Below, in pieces: positions 1 through 13,675 of a stretch of DNA of 64,000 nucleotides. Position numbers and translations under genes: made by a program. How positions within the stretch are numbered: position 1 is the stretch's first letter; each line of letters begins with the position of its first letter. This stretch comes from Helopsaltes ochotensis (lineage: Eukaryota; Chordata; Aves; Passeriformes; Locustellidae): positions 748,087 to 812,086 of the forward strand of contig VXBM01000270.1 of the NCBI GenBank assembly GCA_013400155.1, written 5' to 3'. The notes beneath the pieces are model-generated. The model was not told the DNA's origin and ran no database searches. It was given only the letters and a program-made list of their open reading frames with translations.

Positions 1-3000
1 AAGCAGCATCCTAACATCAATATGGGTAGAACAGAGTAGGAGGAGCTCTGACTTTTGAATCAGCTGTAAAATAAGCTGTAAAATTACCTGTAAAATAAGA
101 GCAACCACTGACTCTGTTTTACTGGCTTGCTCCCATGGTTTCCACTTCCCATTATACTCTGTTTGCCTGTTTCCAGGCCCTGCTCACTGCACAACTGGAA
201 GCACCTGGAGCAGCCAGGCCTCCCCTGCCCCTGAGGCTGAGGGCTTTGCCTCTTCTCACTGAAGGATATCTTTGCACTGGACAGCAGACAAAGCCACAGC
301 CTGGCAGCCAGACTGCTCAGGATGAGCTCTTCTAACTTTGTAATGTGCAATCCAGAGTTTTAAGACCTAAAGTCAGGTTCAACAGCTCAGCCATTTGTGT
401 AGTGAGTGACACCCAGAGCTATGGGTGCTGATCTTATCAGCTGTTCCAGCACTGACCAACCTCTCCAGAGAAATTCCCACCTACAGAGAGTAATCCATGT
501 TCACTGATTTGAACAGAACAAAGCTCTTGTGTTATGAAGCATGACATCATCATGAAAGCTGGTGCTTCTAATAATAAATTCCTGAATGTTTTGGATAAAT
601 TAAACCCCATTCAACTATGAATTCAGAATAACAAGTTCTCTTAAGATGTTTTTAAAGTGTTTGAAGTTCTAATATCAAAAGTAAAGGCATTATCTTTTTA
701 ATCAAATGCCAAACAAAAACTGACATACTTCTGAATTGCTCTGTATCTAATTTCCCCTCTCATTGTGCTAAAAGACAAATATTTTGTACTGGAGCACAAA
801 GAAAGACAGAAGTATATGTTTTATATAAGAATATAAGAAAAGGAAATTGAGGCCTGAACCTACAGGCCTTTCAGGGAATAATGCAAGTGACCTCTTTTTC
901 CCTGCAGGGAGCCACTAATCTACTTTCTACAGGACAAGCAAATCTCTTTATTGACATTTACCAAGCATTTTAGGTTTTTCTAAGTCAAAAATACTGCCTG
1001 AAAACCTCCATGGGGAACTTCAGGCAAACCAGTTCAGATTACAGACCACTAGGGCTGCAATGGGCAAGAGCAGAGATGTGTGCAAAATACAACAATGCTT
1101 CCCCAGGGTGTTCCACCAGCCTCCAAAATGTGTTTTTCCCAGGGAACTCCTGAGTCAAAAACAGTATCTTTTGTGCCAAATGGTCCCATTTGGATTTTTC
1201 TCCCTGGGGTCTTTTAAGGTCTGTGCAAAATTCTGTCAACTGCAACCTTCTGTGACAGCAGATTCCAAAGTTTAACTCCCTAGAGCAGTAGGAAAGCTTT
1301 TTAGATGTGCTGAACTTGCTCCAGGATTACCTGGCAGTCACTTACTGGTTTATTTCCCAGGAATTATCTTTCATTACCTTTTCTGTCCCCCCACTCATTT
1401 TATTATATTTGGCATTTTCTACTCATTCCTTTTTCTGGCTGCAGAGTTCTAGCAGATCCAACAACAGGCTCACCTAATTCCTTTGTGGCATCAGGGACAA
1501 AATATGTCCACAAAATAGATCTAAGGAGTAGCATTTTCTTATTCTCTGCTGTTCCTTACACATTCCCAGCATTTTTTCACCCTTTCAAGATTACTTTTAA
1601 CACTACTGAGCAAGTTTTCATAGAACTGTCCATTTTAAATTCAAGACAGCTTTAAATGAGAATAGGTTAACACTGTATTGATGAGTGCAGGTTTTGTTCT
1701 TTCCCTGACTCTAATTTCCACTTTCTCTCTAACTACCTGGTTTTCTTTAATCACAAGGTCTTCCTATAGAGGTTTCCAGACAGTTTTTGGTTTTTACCCT
1801 TCAGAATAGCTGAGCAGCAGCGTCACATTTGCCCAGGCTCCACATCAGGTTCTGCATTACAGTTGATAGTTAAACGTTGCTTACTCTTCCAGAGCTGCTG
1901 TCTGGTGTGTCATCTGCTTGAGGACAATTGTCACTGTCACTGCTCTGAAAGCTTTTCACTGACACCTTACCTTGAGACAGGTCCTGCAACATTTTCTCTT
2001 TTTCAAAGGACTCTGGGCATGAAAATCTCTAGTTCCTCAACTGTCAGCATCAATACACAGAACTTTCTAAGATCACTTATCTAATTTTAACTGAATAACT
2101 GATTTGTCATCCATTAGTCACATTTCCCATTTAACTTCATAACTTTTAAGTTCTTTTCTGATTTCTGCATGTGGAAGCAGCTTGTAGTCTCGCTCACAGC
2201 AGAGTAATTGCACACAATATAAACCTTCATAAATAATCTGCAGACTGCTTGCAACTATTTGACCCTTTTGACCACCTATGATATCTTCATAAGCTTGTTT
2301 TCTAGTTTGTCTTTTCAAGTTTGTCACAGCCTGTGATGCTGAAATGCTCCAAAACAAGATTTAATTTTTTTGAGTTTTTGTACACTCCTTTCAACCAAAT
2401 AAAGAGATATTTCTTCATGTGTGTTCTCCTCATGTTTTGGTACTCCCTGAAGCAGTCATCTCTCTTATCCCTTCTGTAAAGGATGACTCAAGTATTCCAT
2501 TAGTTATTTCCTGCCTTTGTAGATGCTCTGATCTCCTGCAGCACACTACAGTCACAGTTGCTCTTCTCTTTAGCAGCATAATTTAGAAGCTGTACTCTTC
2601 GTAATTTAAGCCTGAAAGTTGGCTCTGTAAGAATTCTGACAGTGGATACAGTTGTCTGATTTGACACTGAGCATTCTTCAAGATACAAAACCATCCTACT
2701 TTCCTCTGTAATCCTATCTCTTGTATTAATACCACACTACATTATGCCAAACACACAAAATACCCTTTATTTTAATTTTAAAAAATGCCATGTTTCTTGA
2801 TTGCATTTGTCAAATGCTAACACTTGTGTGTGTGTTTCTCTCTGGGTCTGAGTTTCTGTTTGTGTGTCCTTTTTAAAAGGGACCTGTCAGTGTACATTTC
2901 ACAGGCCTAAATTTGGGGGTTGCCACCCTGTGCATTACTTATCAGTTGGGGATACTAGTATTTGAGGGTTATTTTATTATTAGCCTGAATTTCCATTTTT

Positions 3001-4629
3001 CAAGAACTCCTGCTCTTCAACAATTATTCTGAACCTACCAGGATATAGCAGAACATACTAGGATATAGTGTAGAACACTGAAATAATCTAAGGTATAACT
3101 TGCATTTTACTAACTGATTTGCTGTTTCAAGAATTTCATAGAAATGTCAGCTTGGTGTACAGTCCTTTCCCTGGCTTTGCCATTCCGAACAGGAGCTACT
3201 TACCTTACTAATAACATTTTGATAGGTAAGGAAAGCAGAATTAAGTTTCTTGAAAGCTGGCAAAAGACCAGTGTGGTTTATTTCAGCAAACAAGAAAACT
3301 TAGGATCAGTCTACACATTAATCGCGTGAAAGTTTTATGAAGAGCTTGGTTTTTTTACTGTTACCATATCTACTGTACATTTACAGTTATTAACCCTTAA
3401 AAATCTATGGAGAAAGTAGAATGTGTTTAAGTGTTTATAATGCATTTGTATATGTATATGTATTGCAAAAAAAATGACAGTATAGTTCTTTGGAATTTCA
3501 GGCAAGTTTGTAATAAAGTGAAAACCACTAAAGCCTCAACACAAACAAGACTAGTAGACCATGCAACAATTTCTACTACTGTTAGTATTTAGAAGAGTCA
3601 TAGTGCATAGTTATCTTGCTTATATGTGAAATAAAGAAGCTGAAATAATAAATCCAGATATTCTTCCCCAATTATAATGCACATTCAACTCTAAATCTAG
3701 TTATGAATCTGTATTCCTCATACTCTGACTGGTGGTGCATGCCATTGTATTCCATGTATTTAAATTGACATTGCTTCATCTTTTTAAAAAAGAAACATTC
3801 CAAATTTCTCAGTTAACTGATCTGGCCACTCTTCTACGTTGCCCATATTAGGCTTAAGATTTTCATATCCTCTTGTGCTGTTTTACTAGATCCTACAGCA
3901 CTCAGGAAGTTCTGTGGCAGCTCTGTATACTTTGAGTGGAGGTTTTTACTGAGTGAGTGTACACCTGGTTCACAAATGCTAAATTTCCAACTATTTCAGA
4001 ATACACAGGTGTCCAGTTATAGCAATACTTCAGTAGTACACAGTGCTTTTCACTTGGAGCTCTTAAAACTCTTAAAACACTTTCCCCTTTCCTTTGTGCT
4101 CCAATTTCAAACATTGAAGCATTTCAGTAAGCAGACTCACCCTCTAGATTTTCCACATAGGAGTTGGACATGAGTGCTGAATGTTGAGTCCATTTCTCTG
4201 TTGAACCTGATGGCTGGTATTCCAGGTCAGAGATAAAACTGTCTGTGTCAGAGAAGAAGACAGACATAACTACTGACTGGACTAAACCAAGAAGTTACAG
4301 TTCACTCAACCAGGAAGTGATTTTCATTTTTCTTTTAATAGCACTGAATTTAAATACCCCGTTTCATTCACAAACACTGCGTATGTGACATAAGTAACTA
4401 TTTATAAGTTATCAGAGTGCCTATTAAAAACATTGTATATCTACTTGTATAGTTACTTTTCATTTAGCAGCCAGAGGCATAAAGGTAATGGTTAACTTTT
4501 TGGATTTCTGCCTAGTTGTATCATCATGGATTTATACTACTTAAATTTGATTTTACTATTTGTGTTTAGAACATTCCTCCTTCAATTTTTTCAATTTGCT
4601 TTACTTACTGTGGTCAAATTAGAAGTACT

Positions 4630-4880
4630 TGTGGCCCTTGACGGCGACTCCAGGGCAGGCAAGAGAGTCCTAGTAAACAAAAGCTTTGGTGCCCTTTCCC
4701 CTCTCCCCCAGGCACAGGGAGCTGTGGCTGTCACAGCTGCTGGCTCCCCTCTGCTGTCCCACTGCCCGAGGCACGGCTCTGCAGCCGGCCCACCACAGCT
4801 CAAGTGCCAGAACACCAAGCGTCCCTTGGCACAGGTGGCTCCCTCAGACCTGGGCCACGGGAGAAACCCTGCAGGTAGTG
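4630..4880. other. GC-rich patch in intron 9, function unknown
   Basis: About 250 bases rich in C and G, with several CpGs, sit abruptly in AT-rich sequence. Open frames run through it on both strands (151 aa plus, 122 aa minus), as expected when base composition makes stop codons rare. I recognise no protein family. It could be an old insertion, a regulatory patch or a decayed exon. Confidence 0.4.
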
Positions 4881-6417
4881 CAGAGCTGCATTTCATGGAA
4901 CTGCTTTTCCTAGAGGAAAAATCAATGTCAAATAGTGTATTCATTATTTTAACCAACAAGTCTGTGTTTATTCAGTTGTGATTAGTGGCTATGCAGAGCT
5001 TACAACAGGATTGGATTTGGTTTTTTTCCCTGCCCGAGACAGGGTTGCGAGTTTAGTCAACTAGGCTTTAACACAATTAACAAAATTACTCTGGACCCTG
5101 GCTAATTTGTGCCCTCTGGATAGAAGCACACACTTGTTTTGCCAGCATGGCTTCTAAGTCCTGCTTAGGGATGACTCCTGAGAGAACAAAGGAATCTACT
5201 CTTACTTCCTTCTGAAATTCAAGCAGTTCAAATTACCTCTTTGGGTGACTTTTTGCGCTTAATTGTTCAAAGTGTAAAGTTACATGTGTTTAAATGGGAA
5301 ATGGGAAAGCATTATCTGGGTTTCAATGAAAATGTCCACTGCCATTGTGAAGGAAAGGAGTAAATTAAGGACAAATTCTTGCCAAATAATAGGAGATAAG
5401 AAAAGATCATTTTCCCCCATCAGTTACGGTAGAAACAGCAAGGAAGTGATATTTATTTATAAATAAAGATCTAACGAATCCAGGGAGATGGGCAGGAAAC
5501 TGCCTCATGATGAAACAAATTAACTGCACCAACAATCCTCTTTAGAAAGGTGAAGCTTTCAAAAGAGCAGACAACAAACACTGACAAAAAGCCTCCTGAG
5601 AGAACAGTGGAGTTCATTAGCTCATAAAGCAAAAGCCTCTGCACCATTTAGACAGCACAGCTTATACAGTAAGGATTATATGTCACTCTGGCAGGGAAAT
5701 ATGTTTCTGAGCAATTTTTCTAATTAGTTTCATTCTTAGCAAGATCCTGAGGTTCTTGCGTGCATTACCAAAGCTGCTGACAGTGGTGAGTGTTTGCTTT
5801 TATCAATCCCTGACAAATTGTGCCATGCAAGCACACACATCTCCAGCCAGCACCTTCTGGAACAGAGCATGCACTGTCCTCGGGCACACACTGCTTCTTG
5901 TTTGGGAAACGTGGGACATAAAGCAACAGCCCTTTCAACTGTGTGATACAGCATAAAGATTTGTTCTACAAACACACACATTAGACAGAACTTGAGGTAC
6001 CAGAAAAATATATATTAAAAATACCTTTATACCTTGTAATATCCTAAATATTTGAGAAGCTTTTTACTACCTTAAGCACTACTAGAATACATTCCGTAAC
6101 TGAAGAATATAAAGACAAAATGAAAACCAGAAAGTTGAAACAAACATCAAGAAAAATGATACTCAGTAGATCTGTTGAACTGATCAAAATTTCATACTTT
6201 TTTGAACAACCTCATTGTCCTGCTCAGTCTTTAAGTAAAGAAAGTTTAAGAAAGGCTTTAAACCCCCAATTATCAGAACGTAACTCAGAAATCAACTTAA
6301 AATTAGAGTTCTGTTATGGATACAGACAGACCAAAGAGCTTTTGGAGTCATCCCATTTGGTTTTCAGGATCTCTTCCTACAGGAGTCAATTAACTTCCTG
6401 TTTTTGTAGCACTATCT

Positions 6418-6459
6418 GATTGAAAGTTTAGCCTGTGTGATTAAAAGTTTAGCCTGTGT
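6418..6459. repeat. 21-bp tandem duplication
   Basis: Two adjacent 21-base units (6418-6438 and 6439-6459) differ at one position (GATTGAAAG versus GATTAAAAG, both continuing TTTAGCCTGTGT). It lies within intron 9. Confidence 0.9.
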
Positions 6460-9400
6460 ATTCTTTAGTGCTGGCTGAACTGAAGCAGGATGTGTGGGCT
6501 GTGGGACATAACCTAGAAGATGTACTGCTTTTAGAAAAGTAAATCTCCCAAAATATTCTAGAAGGGAGTTTTTTTAATACGCTTGATACACATTGTGTGT
6601 TTTAGAGGACATGTGAGTGAATTGCTCTCCTGACAGGTAACAAGGATCAGCAAACCTCAAGGAAAACTATGGACAGACTGCAGCAGTATTTCCTGGGACA
6701 TACAACTTCTTCTGCAAGCTCCAGACAGAACTCTACCAGCTGAATTTATGTGAAGAATCCCTGCAACTACGTCACACTGCTTAGTGCAGTATATTTAGCC
6801 CGGTTTTGACTCCACATGACCAGCAAGTGTCAACTTTCCCTAAGAAAAAAGAGGAAGCTGCCAGGCTCTAATTAACCCTCAGTCATCTGTGCTGGAACAG
6901 CCAGCAGCTTGTGCTGCTCTGAGACCAAACCAGTGACACATCAGGCCACAGCTGCTGTGGCAGATGACCACAGACACGCTGGGCTGCTTTGCAAGTCACC
7001 ATCCCAAGCCATAGGCCAGGCTTGCTGTTGGTAATTTCAGGTTTAATGCTGACTTCACTAAGCAGTACTATTTCTTTTTTCAATTAACTGTATGGAATGT
7101 TGGAGTATAGTTTTCCTGTGCACATTATGTTTACAGCTGTACAGAAAAACTAAAGTGCCTGAAGAATCACAGCACCAGCTCTGCAATTATCTGCTACAGT
7201 AACAAATACCCTGCTCATGGCTTGGCTATGCTGTCACACTCTGCATTTCTGTATTCTGGTGAAACCAACTCATTGCCACACCTTGGTGCAGAAGTGCCAC
7301 CTGCACTGATGGAAGGAGTCTCTAACCTCTTCTAATTCTTGAATGGGAGTCTTTCTGAAGTGGTGAGCCAGTTGAGTTACAAGACGTTCTGTGGCTCTCA
7401 CAAGGAAAGTTGGCCATAGACACCTGAGGATTTAGCTGACTTTTGTACATGTTAGAAATCTGTAACTGGTATTCTCAATGACACAGATTTTATGGACACA
7501 GTGAGTGAATCCCCTGGAAGATACGGTCAAAACACCCTTTAACTGCCAACAACCCCTGATGCAAAACATTCCACCTTTGCTCACTGCTCCACCCTTCAGC
7601 TTTTAACTACAGCTCAGTCTCGATCTTTATTTTGTTCAAAACACACATTTCTCAAAGTAGATTTCCATTCTCTTTCAACACATTTCAGGTTCTGCCTTAG
7701 CACCTCAACATCTCACTGCAGGACTTTTTGCTGCTGTCTCCTACTGCTTGACAATACAGATTTAATAATCAGAATGCTAAGAAAGGAGGAGTTTGAACAC
7801 AAATTTACTGAACAGTTCATACTGGTACAGTTCTCAGAATGCCTTTTAGTGCAGGATTGTTCTGAGAGTTCCAGGCACAGTGTAGGTTAGTCCTTGGCCT
7901 TGCTGGGCACACTGCAAGGTGCAACATTTCTCTCTGTACTCAGGAGACAATAAAAACACCTTGGACTTGAGATGTACATTTCAAGCTTGAGCTACTCTCC
8001 TCCACACTACAGACTCCAGCACTGAGTACTTTCTGTGCAGACCTCCAATGGCAGGATGCTGCCTTAATTAACATTGATCTGTTAATGAGTCAGTTTTAAA
8101 TATAGTCAGACATACAAAGTATCGTCCTTCTCCAATACTTTCTTATTACTCACCACTTTGATTCTTCAGAAATTAGGCTGAAACTACAGTAAAAAAAGCT
8201 GCCTGCAAAGATCTGCAAGTCTTCTAGCCAAGATCAGAATAATCTCAGCTTCTCAGTAGGAGAATTTATCAGCTAGAGAGTTATCACAGAACTATTAAAA
8301 TGAATGAATGCTAATGGCTTAGAGTTTTACATGGAATGTGCCTGACAAAGCAGCCTTATTGCTTTATATACACAGAGTGCTTAGGGGATTTTTACTTATG
8401 ATTTATATAATAAAGGCACATACTAGATTTTCTAATCTCCAGCTTTAAGTAATGGAGATGCAATGAGTAACAAAATGTGAGAGGATTAGTAGAAGGTCAT
8501 CCTGATTTGCTGAAAACAGCCAAACAATACCTTAAAAATGGTTAAATACAGGTGTACATGTTAGAAATCCCATCACTGTAGAAAAGTAGAAAGCCATGAA
8601 ATCCAAGGTAAACTCCCTCCTAAACTGCAAACCACAAAAGATTAAATTTGAGATCAACAGTATTGGAACAGTTTTAAACCTAAAACTTGACAGTGGGAAT
8701 AGGTAAACCACTATATTAGAAGCATTTTTCAAAATGGGTGGAAATTAATTAGGCTTCATCATATAACCAGCCTGAGTCTAACTGAGTAGCTTTTTTTTCA
8801 AGTGGGTAAAAACTTTATTAGATGGGTGTGCAGGAGAGCCCAGTATGGATGATGGATATGGGAGAGGCCAGAAATGACCAGCTGCCTGTTTCCTGTCATT
8901 TCAGCTGCCTTATTTACATCTATTTGCAGCCCTAAACCTTCGACTGTCTATCCAGGGAAATGTTAACCTGAGGTGTTGGCCAGAGGGCTGATTTGCTAGA
9001 AGATGCTAAAGGACAAAAGGTCCAACACACCAGGGGATAGAAAAAATATAGAGGACAAACAGAAGTGCATGAAGCTGCTTTTACTTAATTCCAGCCCAAA
9101 AGTCTCTGAGCTTGTGCAGCCTGACTACTACAAAAACCTAAGCAGAAAACTATCAGAATACCTTTGAAGTAGTGAATACAATATTACTTTGAAATTGTGT
9201 TGTTTCAAATATATTTTATAAAGTAATTTTGAATTTTGTACCTATGTGACCTCATGCATTTTGATCCCTTGTTTCAAGTGAATTAGAAGGTGTTCCCTGT
9301 AGGATGCAAGGATGGGAAGAGGGGAAACAAAAGATAAACACAAATTTAAGGTGGAGATTAGAAAAGTCTAAGGATATCAACAAGGTCCTCCTGAAAAACA

Positions 9401-12400
9401 AGACAATGAAGAGTCACATGAAGTTCAGTATGGGGGGGTGGGGAAAGGAAAGAAGTGTCCTTTGTGCAGAGACACGGGCAGGATCTGCCTTTCCATGGTG
9501 TAACCCGTGTTCCATCACAGTCTGAACAGAGCTCAGGTAAAGGGCAAAGCAATACAACAACATTTAAAAAGATTCTCCATCTGGTCACTGGCTAACACCT
9601 TGGACTTTGCAGGGAAGCTGCAAATGTGTTACACTTTCCCGGAGATGCTGGGTCAAGGCTAAGCCACATGCTCTTGGCTTGAACACTGATGGATGAAGCA
9701 GCTTTGTAGTTCTGTATTATGGAGTGATTTGAAAGGGGTTTTGGTGTGTTTTTAAGAAAACACCTGAAAGTTGGCTGAAGAGGCAGTGAGAGTCACTTCC
9801 AGGGGTTTACTTAAATGAATGTATGTAACTGTTATCCACTCTGCCACACTGGAGATGGGGTGGGGGTTTCCCAGTTTTGTGGGGTTTTTTTGTTGGGATT
9901 TTTTGTTTTTAAGAATTTAAAATCAGATTCTGTCAAGCTACACAGTAATTCTGGGATTAACTTCGGCATGGGGTAGCACTTCCATACTACACTGGAATTT
10001 TGTAAAATATTTCTTGAAACATTTTATTTTCTTGGCAGAGAAATAGATGCTATTTTAATTTTGAAACAGAGTACATTACTCAAAAGAAAGATGCTAATTT
10101 ATGCTCTGAGAGTTTTTCTTTATTTTAACACTACTAATTTAAATATTTAAGGCCGGTAATCCAGACATGATTTAAAGAATTTTCAACTGGCTTTGCCTTA
10201 GTGTTTTATTTTGAGAGGTTTATTAGTCTTAATTGGTAACCCTCAAAAACCAATTTTCCAACTAAGTAGAGCTTCCAGGTTTGATGAATTAGTTGGGAGA
10301 ACATATTGTATCAACACTCATTTTATGTATGTAATTATGTTTGGATTTTTTTCTTTAATTGTTATAACATTACTGTAGAATAGCCTATTTGCTATTTGTT
10401 CCTGGCCCTATTTGTACAGAAACTAAAATTCAATTATACATGAAAAAGAAATTTTAGAATTATTTTTTAAACCAGAGTAGTATGTTAGATAAATTACTGA
10501 AAAAAGTGTTCTTGTCTAAACATGTTTTGAATTTTTTTTTTCCTTAAAGCTGATTAAGCAGAGGAAGTATTCATTCACATTGAGAGAACTGAACAGCTTT
10601 GCTTTTTGTCACTGAGCCCTCCCAGACTTTTGGAACAGCAGGTTTCATGCTCGACATCTGATTTGTATTCGCAGATTGGAAATGCAAACAAAAGCCAACT
10701 CCCAGGAAATCATTGCACGGTGGCAACATGGAAGGGAAAGGCAGGAATCTGCTCACAAACCCAGTGCTGCATCCAAGGGCAAGTTCAGCGTTTAAATCTA
10801 TGTCCAATTTTCCATACATGAAGTATGTTTAGTCAGCAGTTACCAGAACTTGTTTAATTTTCCGCAGTCATTTAATAAAAGAAGTTAATTAAGCTGTGGC
10901 CATTTGACTCCCATGTTCATTGTACTCTAAACCATCAGCAAGTGGCCATGCTTTCAGTGGGGCTCCCACGGCTTCTCCTGTGATCCCATGGCTTTGTTAG
11001 CACAGGAACAAGGCAGTACTTCCAGTGCTAAGCAAAGGAAATAGCATCGAAAAGAAACAAGTATTTGTGACGTAGAGAAAAAAACCTTTCTTTTACTGTG
11101 TGTCCATTTTCATTTCTGAACAATTATAAACAAACTGCCAAGATGCTCAAAAGTGCTAAACACTTTTGCTTGCTTTGTGAACAGTCTAACTACAGTATTT
11201 AGTTATATTTGATTTGTTTCTATATCTTTTTTTAATGGGTATGGAGAGAAGAAGGATGAGTAAAAGATAGGTTCTAACCTGACACTTCTTGAAACATTAG
11301 ATTTCTTTCTCACTCCTCTATACAGAAGTATAAAATGCTATTTCTTTTGCTGCATGCTGTTTCATAAAGCCTTGCTTTTCCCCTCTCAGCAAGTCCTTGA
11401 CAGAATCAGTCTCTTCCTTCCTTTCTAAATAAACTTAAGTTGATTGATAAACAGTGTTTCTAAAAAGAGAATTTTGTTTAATTAAGGTGGCCACTGAACT
11501 GAAAGCTCAACTAAATTGGCTTCTCTCCTTTTCTTCCTTCTATGCCATGTCTTTAAATGCATTTCTTACTAAATTTTATTACTATTGTCTGGAGGTAACA
11601 ATAGTAAGGCTCCGTTTATGCAAGGAGCTGGGACTGACACAGATATTTAACAGATGACCCATACTTAAGTCTTTATTCTACTGCTGATGCAATTAAATAA
11701 TTACCAGGGATGGTTAAAAAACCCCAAACCACAACATTTAAGGCTACTCTAAAAAAGAGACAGTGGCCTGATTACCTTCATCAAAACCAAACACATTTTA
11801 CACAACTTTTAAGGCCAGACCTTCTGTTCTTCCAGTCTTTACTAGCATGACATGTTCTTTAAATTGCTTTGCATCTACACCTCAAATAGCCTGATGTTTA
11901 GGATCTGATATTTTTCTTTTTTCACTTGGTTGGAAGATATTATCAATAACTATTTAATTAGTAACTAAGTAAAAAAATGTCCAAATGTTTACAGTACAAT
12001 CCTTTATAGTCTGGCCTTTAGCATTATAATGTCCTTTTTCTGTTTATGTTAAACAAGTGAACTTCTCAAAAAGGTAGCCAGAGTGGAGAAAGCAAACAGC
12101 CACTGTGAGCAGAGGTGCTGAATGATGACAGGTATCTACAGAATGTCTGTGAGGAGACCAAGACAGTGCCAAAATGCATGTGATAGATTATCAAAACACC
12201 AGCCTGCCTTTCATCACTGGGACAACTCCAAGAAACAAGACTCCAAACTACATCTATGCAACTAAGGTATCGTATTATGATTTTCAGTGAAACATATCAA
12301 TGAGACAGTCAGAAAAGCCTTCAAATGGCTTTCTTGAACACAAGATGTCAATGAGTAGGAGTTGATTCTCAGGCCTTGTTTTATGACAAAACCAAAATCT

Positions 12401-12628
12401 GTGGGCAAATCAGACTAAAATGCTTGAATTGTGTAACTACAAATTAACAGCCTATATAATTAGTTTTAAACAAGTTGTGGCTTTGGACACAAAAATATGA
12501 TTCCATTCTGATGATATAAACTTCCTTCTGTGAAGAGCAGCACGTTCAAAACAAAACAACCCTCCCACACCCACTTTGTAGTTTAATGCCCATTATAACC
12601 CCAGTATTGCAATATTAGATCCACTTAC

Positions 12629-13675
12629 CATCATCTAGTGTGATGTCTTGTAGTCCTATCGTTTGAAAATTCAATTCCCGGTCTTCAGGCTCTGGTTTGA
12701 TGTGAACAGCTGCCCCCTCGGGTGCGAAGGGAGCTGAGTCACACACGGGGTGGGGCCCCAGGGGTGACACCGTGCCCAGGGCTCCCAGCACGGGGCTGGC
12801 GGCCTGCGGCGAGTGCTGCCCCGAGCGGCTCCCGGGCGGCGGCGACGGGGCGGGCCCTGAGCTCGGAGATTGGTAAGGCAGAGGCTGGAGCTGGGGGGAA
12901 GAGGGGCCGGACAGCGGAGAGTGGCCCAGCGGGTGCGAAGCTGTCGGGGACGGGGAAGAAGCGGACGCTGGGTTTGGAGAGTGGAACGGGACCTGCTGCA
13001 GCTGGGGAGAAGCCTGGCCGAGGGAGCGGCTGATTGCAGGGGGGATGGAGCCCTGCCCCGAGCCCGGGCAGTGGTATCCCATGGATGGCAGGTGAGCAGA
13101 CGACTGTCCCGAATGAGCTGCGTGTGCCAGTGGGTGTCCTGCTGGACTGGATGCTGACACGGAACCTGGGTTTGAAGAATGGAACTGCATTGGTGGTAGA
13201 GCTTGGCAGCTGAGATTTATCAAATGAGGTACAGCCGCGTCTTGTGGAAATGAAATCGCATCAAATCCCTGGCTGGAGGCGGAGTTCATAGGAAGACCAG
13301 GCTGTCCGTTGTACACATCGTTAGACTGCATAGGCTGGTAAGAAGGCCTCACGGGAGGTGCTGATGTTACCTGAAAAGACTGAACCACAGCAGGAGGCAA
13401 AACATGACACTCTTCACTTGGACTGAGGTTTCTACCCTGCATATGTGGCAGGTGTGGCACTGCCGAGGTCACCATGGCCGTGTAGGGTGGCTGAACGGGA
13501 CACACGAGGCTCCTGGGCGACGAGGACAGCAAATTGTCGTGGGGGTGCCCTTGCTCTGGTGAAGGCAGCGGGGTTCGCATCGAGTGCAGGCCCTGGACGC
13601 TGCCCGCGTGTGGCAGGGCCAAGGACGGAACAGCAGACAAATCCACCTCATCTCTGTGCTCTTGCTTCATTATAA
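12629..13675 (-). CDS. NFATC3: NFATC3 exon 9: C-terminal Ser/Pro-rich transactivation region
   Basis: This 1047-nt exon encodes the variable NFATC3 C-terminal region. It starts VIMKQEHRDEVDLSAVPSLA; MKQE fits a sumoylation consensus. A long Ser/Pro/His/Gln-rich stretch contains two related segments (PFHSSNPGSVSASS and PFHSPNPASASSPS). It ends with IKPEPEDRE, a second sumoylation-type motif, and the conserved GLQDITLDD. Acceptor TTTCTAG precedes 13675 and donor GTAAGTGG follows 12629, leaving one base for a Val codon in the next exon. The 3' half is much more GC-rich than the surrounding introns. If the intron is not removed, translation stops four codons later (GKWI, stop at 12615-12617). Confidence 0.94.

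Larger units (their letters stand above)
1..12628 (-). other. NFATC3: NFATC3 intron 9 (5' part); no gene seen
   Basis: This AT-rich sequence lies beyond the exon 9 donor. I looked on the minus strand for the expected final exon (a Val-Asn-Glu-Ile-Ile-Gly start and a short C-terminal tail) and did not find it. Open frames are short and unrelated to known proteins. The longest (4526-4981, plus) overlaps a GC-rich patch that is open on both strands. A 21-bp tandem duplication lies at 6418-6459. Part of this stretch could be 3' untranslated sequence of a read-through transcript. Confidence 0.6.

Noticed and set aside
4526..4981. 151-codon plus-strand open frame
   Set aside because: Composition-driven; the opposite strand is also open, there is no known domain, and it lies within an intron.
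12722..13157. Plus-strand open frames opposite exon 9
   Set aside because: Shadow of the GC-rich, conserved minus-strand NFATC3 coding exon.
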